Origin: Alphaproteobacteria bacterium
GTDB taxonomy: Bacteria > Pseudomonadota > Alphaproteobacteria > GCA-2731375
Direction: 5' to 3'
DNA length: 38,128 nt
Assembly: GCA_030746635.1 (NCBI GenBank)
Contig: JASLMH010000025.1
Span: forward strand, 1-38,128
Shown here: positions 7,790 to 14,795 of the stretch, piece after piece
How positions within the stretch are numbered: position 1 is the first letter of the stretch
Layout: the number at the start of each line of letters is the position of its first letter
Program-made: the position numbers and the translations under genes
Notes under the pieces: generated by a model
Database searches by the model: none
Told to the model about the DNA's origin: nothing
The model's input: the letters and a program-made list of their open reading frames with translations, nothing else

Positions 7790-8478
7790 CCCGCCACGCC
7801 GACAATGGCGGGCAGGTCGCGCAGGCTGTCGGTTTCGACGTCGGGGTCGCCCGGCAGCCGCTCCCGGGCCTGGCCGAAACGATTGACCCAGACCACCTTG
7901 AAACCGAAATGCGATCCGGCATGGGCATCCCAGGCGTTGGAGGACTGGAAGCTGATGGCGCCCGGCGCAATGGAAAGTTCGTCGACGGCAAGCTGATAGA
8001 CCGCCGGTACGGTCTTGTAGGCCCGCAGTTGATCGACCGAGATCACCGCGTCCAGGTCGCCGCCGATACCGGCGTTGTCCACCGCCGCCTGCAGCATCTT
8101 CGGCGAGCCGTTGGACAGGATCGCCGTCTTCATGCCGCCGGCCTGCAACTCGCGCAGCACCTGGGCCACTTCCGGATAGGCATCCAGTTGCAAATAAAGG
8201 TCCATCAGCCGCTGGCGCAGGGCATTGTCGCTCAGGCCCAGGGCCTCCATGGCGAAGTCCAGGGCCTCGCCGGTGACCTGCCAGAAATCCACGTAGGCGC
8301 CCATCAGCGTGCGCAGCCAGGTGTACTGCAGCTGTCGGCCGCGCCACAGCTCGGCCAGCGGTTGCCAACTGTCGCCCAGTTCGGCGGCGCAGTGCTGGGC
8401 CGCGGCGTTGACGTCGAACAGGGTACCGTAGGCGTCGAACACACAGGCCTCGATGCCCTCCAGGCGCGGTGTCGCCAT
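7786..8478 (-). CDS. Haloacid dehalogenase, type II (L-2-haloacid dehalogenase)
   Basis: A 230-residue HAD hydrolase with the full active-site set of (S)-2-haloacid dehalogenases, which hydrolyse L-2-haloacids to D-2-hydroxy acids. The nucleophile is Asp15 in 'VFDAYGTLFDV'. 'LWRGRQLQYTWLRTLM' supplies the halide-binding Arg, 'ILSNGSPKML' the motif II Ser, 'RAYKTVPAVYQLA' the motif III Lys, and 'FQSSNAWDAHAG' the Ser-Asn-Asp motif of this subclass. The length matches known enzymes (about 220-235). It is the first gene of a pair with the PLP dehydratase (4-nt overlap). Physiological substrates may be natural halo-acids, or the enzyme may have another role. No signal peptide. Confidence 0.92.
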   Translation of the reverse strand: MATPRLEGIEACVFDAYGTLFDVNAAAQHCAAELGDSWQPLAELWRGRQLQYTWLRTLMGAYVDFWQVTGEALDFAMEALGLSDNALRQRLMDLYLQLDAYPEVAQVLRELQAGGMKTAILSNGSPKMLQAAVDNAGIGGDLDAVISVDQLRAYKTVPAVYQLAVDELSIAPGAISFQSSNAWDAHAGSHFGFKVVWVNRFGQARERLPGDPDVETDSLRDLPAIVGVAG

Positions 8479-8549
8479 GGCGTCAGCCCTTTCGCAATAG
8501 CCTCGGATCAGCCCCGGAGACTATCGCATCGCCCCGGCGGGACAAAGGT

Positions 8550-10592
8550 TCAGTTGGCGTCGACGCCATTGCGGCGCAGGTCCCGCAACAGGGCCAGGGC
8601 CACCGGTCGGGTTGCCAGGCGGCGGCGATAGATCTGCAGGTTTTCCAGCACCCGCTGGACGTAGTTGCGGGTTTCGGACAGGCCGATGGATTCGACCCAG
8701 TCGATGGCGTCGACCGCCGGGTTGCGGGGATCGCCGAAATCGCGGACCCAGCGTTTCACCCGATGGGGCCCGGCGTTATAGGCCGCCAGGGCCATGATGT
8801 AGGAGCCTTTGTAGGCCCGGATCAACCGGTCCAGATAGGCCGCGCCGAGGCGTATGTTGTATCGCGGTTCGAACAGCTTTTGGCGGCGGTATTGCAGGCG
8901 CAGGGATTTCGCCGTCTTGCGCGCCGTGCGCGGCAGCAACTGCATCAGGCCGCGGGCGCCGGCGTGGCTGACCGCCTTTGCGTTGAATTCGCTTTCCTGC
9001 CGGGCCACCGCGTGGGCCAGCGCCGGCTCGATCGGAATGGCGGGCAGGCCGCGCAGCGCCGGATAGCCGGCCCGGGCCAGGGCGGTGCCGGCGCGCAAGG
9101 CGATCTTGGCCCCCCGCACGGCCAGTTCGTTGCGCTCGACGGTGGCGCCCAGCCGGGCGGTCAGCAACCGCTGCGCCGGCGTCTTGGCGGCCTTGGCAAG
9201 ACGCAACAGCAACGGCCGCAGATGCTCGTGTTCGCCCAACTCGGCCAGCAGCCGGACCGTGCGGACCAGTTCGGTCCGGTTGAAGGCATCGACCGCGTCG
9301 CCGTCGAGCTTGGGTTCGTCCGGCGGCCGCCAGGCCTCGGCCTCGCCCAGCCGTTCCACCGCCAATTGACCGTAGTAGGTGGTGGCATGGGCGGCGGCCC
9401 GCCGCCACCATTGCCGTGCCGTCTTGCCATCGCCCAGGTCATCGTGGGCGCGTCCCAGCCAATAGGCGGCCCTGGCCCGGCTGACCGGGAAACGCACCGC
9501 CTCGTGCAGGCGTTGGAAATGGCCCAAGGCGGCCTTGCCGTCGTTCAGGAAACGCAGGGCGATCCACCCGGCCAGCCATTCGGCTTCGGCGAAGCTGACC
9601 GACCCGGACGTCTGGCCGTGTTGGCCGGCCAGACGATAGGCCAACGATATCTCGCCCTCGCGCAGAGCCTTGCGGGCCTGGACATGCCGTTCGAACCACC
9701 ATTTCTGCGGCTTCGGGCCCAAGACGTCGGGGGCTTGCAAAAGGATCTCGCGGGCCCGGTCGTCCAGCCGCTTGCGCCGCCGCCAGCGCAGCCGTTCATA
9801 GGCCAGCCCCGGATCCTGGCGAAACGCCGCCGGTACGGCGGCGATCTTGGCGTCGACGCCCGGTTCCTGGACCATCAGCGAAACACGCGCCTCGGCCAGC
9901 CGGCGCTGCGGCGTCGGCACCAGACCGTATAGCCGCCGCGCGCTATAGCGCCAGCCGTTCCACAACAGACGATCCAGCCGGGCGACATGGTCCTCGGGGC
10001 GCAGGTGTTTCTTGTGCCGGCGATAGATCGACCGCGCCTCGCGTTTGCTGAAGGTATTGTTGATCCAGGCGTGGCGCAGCCAGGTGATGCCATCGGCCGT
10101 CATCTGCCGGCGCATCATCGCCTCGGCCAGGCGAAGCTGGCCGGCCCCCGACAGCGGCGGCCGGCTGTTGAACCAGTCCAGCACCGCCTGGTCATGCTCC
10201 GGGCCGCGCGGCATCGCCTCCTCGGCCCGCCGGGTCAGCCGCTCGATCTGCGGCCAATGCGGGTTGGCGCGGATGAAGCCGGCGATTTCGTCGAATTTCG
10301 CCCTTGTCCCCGGTTGGCGGTATTGCAGCCAGTACAGCACCTTGCCCGGCAGCGGCTCGGCCGCCTTGCGGGCCTTGCGATGGGCGCTGCGCCAGTCGGC
10401 CTTGCGGGCCAGGGCGAAGGCCCGGCGGTAGAGCAGCCGATCGGCATTGGACAGCAGATCGCTGCCGACCTCCGCCCGGGCAGGGGGCGGCGCCAGGGCG
10501 GCCAGCGCCACGGCAAGCAGCAACGCGGCCGACGCGACGGCCGGTCCGCGGGGTCTTGGCTGGGCGGTTTGGTATGACTGGAAATCTGGCAT
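8550..10592 (-). CDS. slt: Soluble lytic murein transglycosylase (Slt70-like, GH23)
   Basis: A periplasmic muramidase that cleaves peptidoglycan to 1,6-anhydromuropeptides, 680 residues. The track ORF from 11450 runs antisense through dapA; the ATG at 10592 starts a protein with a Sec signal peptide (hydrophobic run 'ASAALLLAVALAAL' then 'PPPARA'). A long alpha-helical superhelix with TPR-like repeats (about 50-480) is followed by the SLT domain. The SLT domain shows the catalytic Glu in 'AVARQESEFNAKAVS', 'GARGLMQLLPRTA', 'YNIRLGAAYLDRL' and 'ALAAYNAGPHRVKRW'. It ends with 'ETRNYVQRVLENLQIYR', typical of this family. It is divergent from dapA, as in many Rhodospirillales. Confidence 0.94.
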   Translation of the reverse strand: MPDFQSYQTAQPRPRGPAVASAALLLAVALAALAPPPARAEVGSDLLSNADRLLYRRAFALARKADWRSAHRKARKAAEPLPGKVLYWLQYRQPGTRAKFDEIAGFIRANPHWPQIERLTRRAEEAMPRGPEHDQAVLDWFNSRPPLSGAGQLRLAEAMMRRQMTADGITWLRHAWINNTFSKREARSIYRRHKKHLRPEDHVARLDRLLWNGWRYSARRLYGLVPTPQRRLAEARVSLMVQEPGVDAKIAAVPAAFRQDPGLAYERLRWRRRKRLDDRAREILLQAPDVLGPKPQKWWFERHVQARKALREGEISLAYRLAGQHGQTSGSVSFAEAEWLAGWIALRFLNDGKAALGHFQRLHEAVRFPVSRARAAYWLGRAHDDLGDGKTARQWWRRAAAHATTYYGQLAVERLGEAEAWRPPDEPKLDGDAVDAFNRTELVRTVRLLAELGEHEHLRPLLLRLAKAAKTPAQRLLTARLGATVERNELAVRGAKIALRAGTALARAGYPALRGLPAIPIEPALAHAVARQESEFNAKAVSHAGARGLMQLLPRTARKTAKSLRLQYRRQKLFEPRYNIRLGAAYLDRLIRAYKGSYIMALAAYNAGPHRVKRWVRDFGDPRNPAVDAIDWVESIGLSETRNYVQRVLENLQIYRRRLATRPVALALLRDLRRNGVDAN

Positions 10593-10662
10593 CCGCTGCT
10601 TTCCGATGGCGCGGCATGTTAGCCAATGCCGCCCCGCCGGCTCAATACGGCTTTGCCGGCGC

Positions 10663-10698
10663 TTGCTCCACCGTCGGGCAATGGTTAAGTTCCCGACG
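10663..10698 (+). promoter_or_regulatory. Candidate dapA promoter with overlapping inverted repeat
   Basis: TTGCTC (10663-10668), a 17-bp spacer and TAAGTT (10686-10691) make a fair sigma-70 promoter upstream of the dapA ATG at 10734. Inverted arms CGTCGGG (10672-10678) and CCCGACG (10692-10698) with a 13-bp spacer flank the -10, so they could be an operator or, less likely, an RNA hairpin. No lysine-riboswitch-sized leader is present. Confidence 0.4.
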
Positions 10699-10733
10699 AT
10701 AGCAACAACACACCATGCCCATGGGAGGGAGCC

Positions 10734-11609
10734 ATGTTCAAGGGGTCGATCGTCGCGCTGATCACGCCGTTCCGCAACGGAGAGGTAGATGAAGAGGCGC
10801 TGCGCAAACTCGTCGACTGGCATATCGATCAGGGCACCCATGGCGTCGTGCCCTGCGGCACCACCGGTGAAAGCCCGACACTGTCGCATGACGAGCACAA
10901 GCGGGTGGTGGAGATCGTCGTCCAGCAGGTGGACGGACGGCTGCCGGTGATCGCCGGCGCCGGCTCGAATAACACCGCCGAGGCGATCGATCTGACCCAG
11001 CACGCGGCCAAGGCCGGCGCCGATGCGGTGCTGCACGTCGCCGGCTACTACAATCGGCCGAACCAGGAAGGGCTGTATCAGCACTTCAAGGCGGTGCACG
11101 ACTGTGCCGACATTCCGATCATCGTCTACAACATTCCGCCACGCGCCATCGTCGATATTCTGCCCGAGACCATGGCCCGGCTGGCCGAGTTGCCCCGGAT
11201 CGCCGGCGTCAAGGACGCCACCTGCGATGGCTCCCGGATCAGCAAGGAGCGGGTGTTGATCGACCGCAGCTTCTGCCACCTGTCCGGCGAGGATCCGACG
11301 GCGCTGGCCTATAACGCCCATGGCGGTCACGGCTGCATTTCCGTTACCGCCAACGTGGCGCCGCGGCTGTGCGCCGAATTCCAGATGGCCTGCCAGGAAG
11401 GCCGCTTCGACACGGCGCTGGAATACCAGGACCGGCTGATGCCGCTGCACATCGCCCTGTTCCTCGAACCAAGCCCGGCGCCGACGAAATATGCCGTCAG
11501 CCGCCTGGGCCTGTGCGAGGCCGAGGCGCGATTGCCGGTGGTGCCGTTGACCGAGCCGACCCGGCAGCGGGTGGACGACGCCATGCGCCAGGTCGGGCTC
11601 TTGAACTAG
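10734..11609 (+). CDS. dapA: 4-hydroxy-tetrahydrodipicolinate synthase
   Basis: Condenses pyruvate with L-aspartate semialdehyde in the lysine/diaminopimelate pathway; 291 residues, cytosolic TIM barrel. Active-site residues are intact. The Schiff-base lysine is Lys160 ('GVKDATCD'), the proton relay is Thr44 ('PCGTTGES'), Tyr106 ('[10 protein letters not shown]') and Tyr132 ('VYNIPPR'), and Arg137 is the substrate carboxylate arginine. These are offset by at most one residue from E. coli DapA. GGGAGG precedes the ATG. The gene runs into smpB with a 9-bp gap, and this dapA-smpB order is common in alphaproteobacteria. It is divergent from the lytic transglycosylase gene. Confidence 0.97.
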   Translation: MFKGSIVALITPFRNGEVDEEALRKLVDWHIDQGTHGVVPCGTTGESPTLSHDEHKRVVEIVVQQVDGRLPVIAGAGSNNTAEAIDLTQHAAKAGADAVLHVAGYYNRPNQEGLYQHFKAVHDCADIPIIVYNIPPRAIVDILPETMARLAELPRIAGVKDATCDGSRISKERVLIDRSFCHLSGEDPTALAYNAHGGHGCISVTANVAPRLCAEFQMACQEGRFDTALEYQDRLMPLHIALFLEPSPAPTKYAVSRLGLCEAEARLPVVPLTEPTRQRVDDAMRQVGLLN

Positions 11610-11618
11610 GCAAGGTTA

Positions 11619-12071
11619 ATGGCCAGGGCCGTCGCCGAAAACCGCAAGGCGCGGCACAACTATTTCATCGACGAGACCCTGGAGGCGGGGCTGGTCCTGA
11701 CCGGCACCGAGGTGAAGTCGTTGCGCGAGGGCCGGGCCGATATCGGCGAGGCCTACGCGGCCGAGGCGGACGGCGCATTGCACCTGGTCAACGCCCATAT
11801 ACCCGAGTATCGCAGCGGCAATCGCTTCAATCATGAGCCCAAGCGGCAACGCAAGTTGCTGCTGCACAAGCGGGAGATTTCGAAGCTCGCCGGCGCCATC
11901 GCCCGCGCCGGCGTCACCGTCGTGCCGTTGAAGCTGTATTTCAACGAGCGGGGCATCGCCAAGGTGCTTCTCGGCGTCGCCCGCGGCAAGCGCCAGCACG
12001 ACAAACGGGCGGCGATCAAGGAACGGGACTGGAAGCGCGAGCAGGCCCGGGTGCTGCGTGGCCGCGACTAG
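11619..12071 (+). CDS. smpB: SsrA-binding protein SmpB
   Basis: The RNA-binding partner of tmRNA in trans-translation, which rescues stalled ribosomes; 150 residues, normal length. Hallmarks are '[23 protein letters not shown]' (residues 7-29), '[14 protein letters not shown]', 'NAHIPEY', the '[11 protein letters not shown]'-like stretch and the basic C-terminal tail '[23 protein letters not shown]' that enters the mRNA channel. AAGG is the likely ribosome-binding site. It follows dapA closely. Its TAG stop overlaps the reverse-strand stop of the uracil-DNA glycosylase gene (shared CTAG). The tmRNA gene itself is not in this window. Confidence 0.98.
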   Translation: MARAVAENRKARHNYFIDETLEAGLVLTGTEVKSLREGRADIGEAYAAEADGALHLVNAHIPEYRSGNRFNHEPKRQRKLLLHKREISKLAGAIARAGVTVVPLKLYFNERGIAKVLLGVARGKRQHDKRAAIKERDWKREQARVLRGRD

Positions 12072-12721
12072 CTCGGGGTCAATTCCAGATCATCAAGCTC
12101 ACGGCGGATCGCCTGGAACACGGCGGCGAACATCTCTGGCGTCAGGCGCCCGGTGTTGGTGTTGTAGCGGGAGCAGTGATAGCTGTCGAACAGCACCCGG
12201 CCGTCGCCCAATGGGTGCCGGGCGCAGTGTGAAAAGGGATGGTGGGCGCGGCGCAGGTCCAGCGCCGTCAAGATGCTGTCATGGGCGACCCGGCCCAGCG
12301 CCAGCACCGCCCGGGGCGCCGGCCGGCGGGACAGTTCGGCCACCAGGAAGCGCCGGCAGGTACGGATTTCCTCGCCCGTCGGCTTGTTTTTCGGCGGCAC
12401 GCAGCGCACCGCGTTGGTGATCCGGCAGTGACGCAGGGCCAGGCCATCATCGGGCCGGCGGTCGTACCGCCCGTCCGAGAAGCCGAAATCCGCCAGGGTC
12501 TCGTACAGCAGATCACCGGCGTAATCGCCGGTGAATGGCCGGCCGGTCCGATTGGCCCCGGACAGGCCGGGCGCCAACCCGACGATCAGCAGCGGCGCCG
12601 TCGCATCGCCGAAGCCGGCAACGGCGCCATTGAACCAGTCGGGGTTGCTTTGTTGGTTTTCCATACGATAGGCCGCCAGACGCGCACAGAGGGCGCAATC
12701 GCCGGGCGGATCCAACGACAC
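12068..12721 (-). CDS. Uracil-DNA glycosylase, family 5 (UDGb-type) with Fe-S cluster
   Basis: A base-excision repair glycosylase of 217 residues. Motif 1 '[20 protein letters not shown]' (about 48-67) and motif 2 '[16 protein letters not shown]' near residue 185 match family 5 (UDGb), which removes uracil and deaminated purines; like other family 5 enzymes it has no polar catalytic residue in motif 1. Cys9 and Cys12 (DCALCA) with cysteines in '[16 protein letters not shown]' and 'RTCRRF' fit the [4Fe-4S] site. The motif 2 'HCS' replaces the more usual HPS. It converges on smpB with a 4-nt overlap, both stops lying in one CTAG. Upstream lies a large palindromic element. Confidence 0.9.
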   Translation of the reverse strand: MSLDPPGDCALCARLAAYRMENQQSNPDWFNGAVAGFGDATAPLLIVGLAPGLSGANRTGRPFTGDYAGDLLYETLADFGFSDGRYDRRPDDGLALRHCRITNAVRCVPPKNKPTGEEIRTCRRFLVAELSRRPAPRAVLALGRVAHDSILTALDLRRAHHPFSHCARHPLGDGRVLFDSYHCSRYNTNTGRLTPEMFAAVFQAIRRELDDLELTPS

Positions 12722-12732
12722 CTCGGCGCAGC

Positions 12733-12865
12733 CTAGCGCGGGTCGCGCTTAGTTGGATTCGCCCGGCCACCCGCTCCCCGGTCCCAACCACCCATGGAAT
12801 GGTACCCATCGAGGGTGGTTGGGACGGGGGAGCGGGTGGCTTGGATTAGGCGCGACATGCGCTAG
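12733..12865. repeat. 133-bp nested palindromic element
   Basis: Two nested inverted repeats fill the gap between the glycosylase gene and the NYN gene. The inner repeat has 28-bp arms (12766-12793 and 12813-12840) with one mismatch and a 19-nt loop. The outer repeat has 16-bp arms, CTAGCGCggGTCGCGC (12733-12748) and GCGCGACatGCGCTAG (12850-12865), differing only at the central two bases. TTGGATT occurs just inside each outer arm as a direct repeat. No T-tract follows either side. It could be a REP/MITE-like mobile palindrome, a strong rho-independent-like barrier, or a structured RNA. No second copy was seen in this window. Confidence 0.75.
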
Positions 12866-12877
12866 AACGCGGCGCCG

Positions 12878-13531
12878 TCAGGCGCCCTGGCTTTCGGCTT
12901 CCTCGTAGTCGTCATAATCGTCGTATTCGTCGTAATCGTCTTCCGCCACCGCCGGTTCGGGCGCCGGCCGGCGGTTGTCGGTTCGCGGCCCCTGGTGCCG
13001 GCGGTTCGGATCGCGGGCGATACTGGGGATCAGGCCCTCCAGCTCCATGAAGATGTCGGCCTGACGGCGCAATTCGTCGGCCACCATCGGCGGCGAGGAC
13101 CGCACGGTGGACACCACCGTTACCCGCTTGCCGCGCCGCTGCACCGCCTCCACCAGGCTGCGGAAATCGCCGTCGCCGGAGAAGATGATGATGTGATCCA
13201 GCGACCGGGCCATCTCCATCACGTCGACGGCCAGTTCGATGTCCATGTTGCCCTTGATTTTCCGCCGTCCGGCGGCGTCGGTGTATTCCTTGGTCGGCTT
13301 GGTGACCATGGTGTAGCCGTTGTAGTCGAGCCAGTCGACCAGCGGGCGGATCGGCGAATATTCCTGATCCTCGACCAGCGCCGTGTAGTAGAACGCGCGC
13401 ACCAGGTAGCCGACGCCGGAGAAGTGTTCGAGCAATTTCTTGTAGTCGATGTCGAAGCCCAGGGCGCGGGCGGCGGCGTACAGGTTGGAACCATCGATGA
13501 ACAGCGCGACGCGCTCGGATTGTCTATCCAT
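12878..13531 (-). CDS. NYN domain protein (LabA/DUF88 family)
   Basis: A 217-residue protein with a PIN-like NYN nuclease domain (about 5-165). The acidic metal-binding set is present: Asp13 in 'LFIDGSNLY', Asp97 and Asp103 in 'GNMDIELAVDVMEMA', and Asp120/Asp122 in 'FSGDGDFRSLVE'. 'GKRVTVVS' and 'DELRRQADIF' complete the fold. The tail is disordered: proline/arginine-rich, then very acidic and tyrosine-rich (DDYDEYDDYDDYEE), encoded by repeated GTCGTAATC-like units. Such proteins are conserved in alphaproteobacteria and are thought to act on RNA; the target is unknown. The ATG at 13531 is preferred over 13672 because the domain starts at residue 8 and the longer form crosses the shared promoter region with folK. 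Confidence 0.88.
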   Translation of the reverse strand: MDRQSERVALFIDGSNLYAAARALGFDIDYKKLLEHFSGVGYLVRAFYYTALVEDQEYSPIRPLVDWLDYNGYTMVTKPTKEYTDAAGRRKIKGNMDIELAVDVMEMARSLDHIIIFSGDGDFRSLVEAVQRRGKRVTVVSTVRSSPPMVADELRRQADIFMELEGLIPSIARDPNRRHQGPRTDNRRPAPEPAVAEDDYDEYDDYDDYEEAESQGA

Positions 13532-13698
13532 TGCCAGTATCCTCGTTTCGTGAATGACTGTTGCGAATAACGCCGCCAACGTTCCGTAATGCCTCGGTGG
13601 CGGCTGGCCGTTTCTACACGAATTCCGCCGAAGGGGGCAATCTTGATCGGCGATACGGCGAAAAAATACCAAAACCGGGCCGCTGTCGGGCCCGGGCG

Positions 13699-14250
13699 AT
13701 GATCCTGATCGGCCTGGGCGGCAACCTGGCGTCCAACGAATTCGGCCCGCCCAGGCGGGTGCTGGAAGCCGCCCTGGCGGAACTGGCGCGGGCCGGCGTG
13801 GCGGTGCGCCGGCGATCCCCCTGGTACCGCTCGGCGCCGGTGCCGCCGTCGGGCCAGCCCTGGTTCGTCAACGGCGTGGCCGCCGTCGACACGTCGCTGC
13901 CGCCGGCGCCGTTGTTGGCGCTGCTGCACCGGATCGAGGCCCGATTGGGCCGGACCCGCCGGGATCGCTGGGAGGCCCGCATCGCCGATCTGGATCTGCT
14001 CGCCCATGGCGACCATGTGATCGGCTGGCCGGCACCGGGATCGGCGGGCGAGGGGGGGCTGGTGCTGCCGCATCCGCGACTGCATCAGCGGGCCTTCGTG
14101 CTGGCGCCGCTGGCCGATATCGCGCCCGATTGGCGGCATCCGGTCCTCGGAACCTCGGCCGGGGCCTTGCTGGCCGGCCTGACCGACGGACAAGTCGTTG
14201 AATTGCTGGCGGAAAACCCCGATGATGCCGGTTCGGCAAGTCTTTCTTGA
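13699..14250 (+). CDS. folK: 2-amino-4-hydroxy-6-hydroxymethyldihydropteridine diphosphokinase
   Basis: Transfers pyrophosphate from ATP to 6-hydroxymethyl-7,8-dihydropterin in folate synthesis; 183 residues from the ATG at 13699, where the family's N-terminal 'MILIGLGGNL' begins. The longer track ORF start (13561) adds an unconserved stretch. 'YRSAPVPPSGQPWFVNGV' binds pterin, 'RDRWEARIADLDLL' is the ATP/Mg signature (usually RWGPRTLDLDLL), and 'LPHPRLHQRAFVLAPLADIAP' is the C-terminal signature. The ribosome-binding site is poor. folK next to rpoZ is common in Rhodospirillales and Rhizobiales. It is divergent from the NYN gene; the rpoZ promoter overlaps its stop codon. Confidence 0.94.
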   Translation: MILIGLGGNLASNEFGPPRRVLEAALAELARAGVAVRRRSPWYRSAPVPPSGQPWFVNGVAAVDTSLPPAPLLALLHRIEARLGRTRRDRWEARIADLDLLAHGDHVIGWPAPGSAGEGGLVLPHPRLHQRAFVLAPLADIAPDWRHPVLGTSAGALLAGLTDGQVVELLAENPDDAGSASLS

Positions 14251-14275
14251 ACTACGGCCGGCAACGACATATTTA
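14247..14275 (+). promoter_or_regulatory. Promoter of rpoZ (and downstream rsh)
   Basis: TTGAAC (14247-14252), an exact 17-bp spacer and TATTTA (14270-14275) form a good sigma-70 promoter. Its -35 overlaps the folK stop codon. The -10 lies about 35 nt upstream of the rpoZ ATG. Confidence 0.65.
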
Positions 14276-14309
14276 TAGCGCCGAAATGCTATTTGGAGAT
14301 TGATTGATC

Positions 14310-14684
14310 ATGGCCCGCGTCACCGTCGAAGATTGCATCGTCAAGGTGCCCAACCGGTTCGACCTCGTCCTCATTGCGGCCAATCGGGCGCGCCAGATTT
14401 CCGCCGGCGAGGAGCCGACGGTACCGGAAGACCGCGACAAGAACCCGGTCATCGCGCTGCGCGAAATCGCCGACGAGACGATACCGCCCGAAGACCTGCG
14501 CGAAGGCGTGATCCGCGGCATGCAACGGCATGTGGAAGTCGACGAGCCCGAGGAAGACGACCTCGAGGCGCAGATGCTGAGCCACCAATTCGCCGACAAT
14601 ATCGAAGAAGGCGAGGAAGCGGCGTCCGCGGCCACCCCGGCGGACGATGCGAACGCGGCCGCCGAAGATTGGGATGAAGGCTAG
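14310..14684 (+). CDS. rpoZ: DNA-directed RNA polymerase omega subunit
   Basis: The omega subunit, which aids RNA polymerase assembly and, in many proteobacteria, forms part of a ppGpp site; 124 residues. The conserved N-terminus '[21 protein letters not shown]' begins at the ATG at 14310. The track's TTG start at 14304 would add only two residues. '[13 protein letters not shown]' and '[14 protein letters not shown]' are the usual helices. The C-terminal half is an acidic extension of about 50 residues ([10 protein letters not shown] ... EDWDEG), common in alphaproteobacteria and absent from E. coli omega. GGAG precedes the start. It lies upstream of the Rel/SpoT gene, the usual order. Confidence 0.97.
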   Translation: MARVTVEDCIVKVPNRFDLVLIAANRARQISAGEEPTVPEDRDKNPVIALREIADETIPPEDLREGVIRGMQRHVEVDEPEEDDLEAQMLSHQFADNIEEGEEAASAATPADDANAAAEDWDEG

Positions 14685-14733
14685 GAGCCGCCGGGCAACA
14701 ATCAACGCCGCCAGACGGCAAGGCAGGGTTTCC

Positions 14734-14755
14734 GGCGTCGCCTTGGGGCGGCGCC
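14734..14755 (+). terminator. Stable hairpin between rpoZ and the Rel/SpoT gene
   Basis: GGCGTCGCC-TTGG-GGCGGCGCC folds into a 9-bp stem with one U-G pair and a 4-nt loop, 50 nt after the rpoZ stop and 40 nt before the rsh start. It is followed by GTTGCCGTTTCC, not a clean T-run. It may partially terminate or attenuate transcription into rsh, or protect the rpoZ mRNA 3' end. Confidence 0.4.
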
Positions 14756-14795
14756 GTTGCCGTTTCCGCGGCAGCCGCGCCCGGAGGGACGGGCG

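Noticed and set aside
10593-10733. Lysine riboswitch upstream of dapA
   Set aside because: The leader after the predicted promoter is only about 40 nt, too short, and no characteristic stems were seen.
8550-11450. 966-aa form of the lytic transglycosylase
   Set aside because: The extra N-terminal part reads antisense through dapA. The signal peptide and divergent promoter region place the start at 10592.
12513-12809. 98-aa minus-strand ORF across the palindromic element
   Set aside because: It overlaps the glycosylase gene in another frame and half of the palindrome; no family resemblance or ribosome-binding site.
12901-12940. Short tandem repeat that might be a CRISPR or minisatellite
   Set aside because: It lies inside the NYN gene and encodes its acidic Asp-Tyr tail; there are no spacers.
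14304-14309. TTG start for rpoZ
   Set aside because: It would add only two residues; the conserved omega N-terminus begins at the ATG at 14310.
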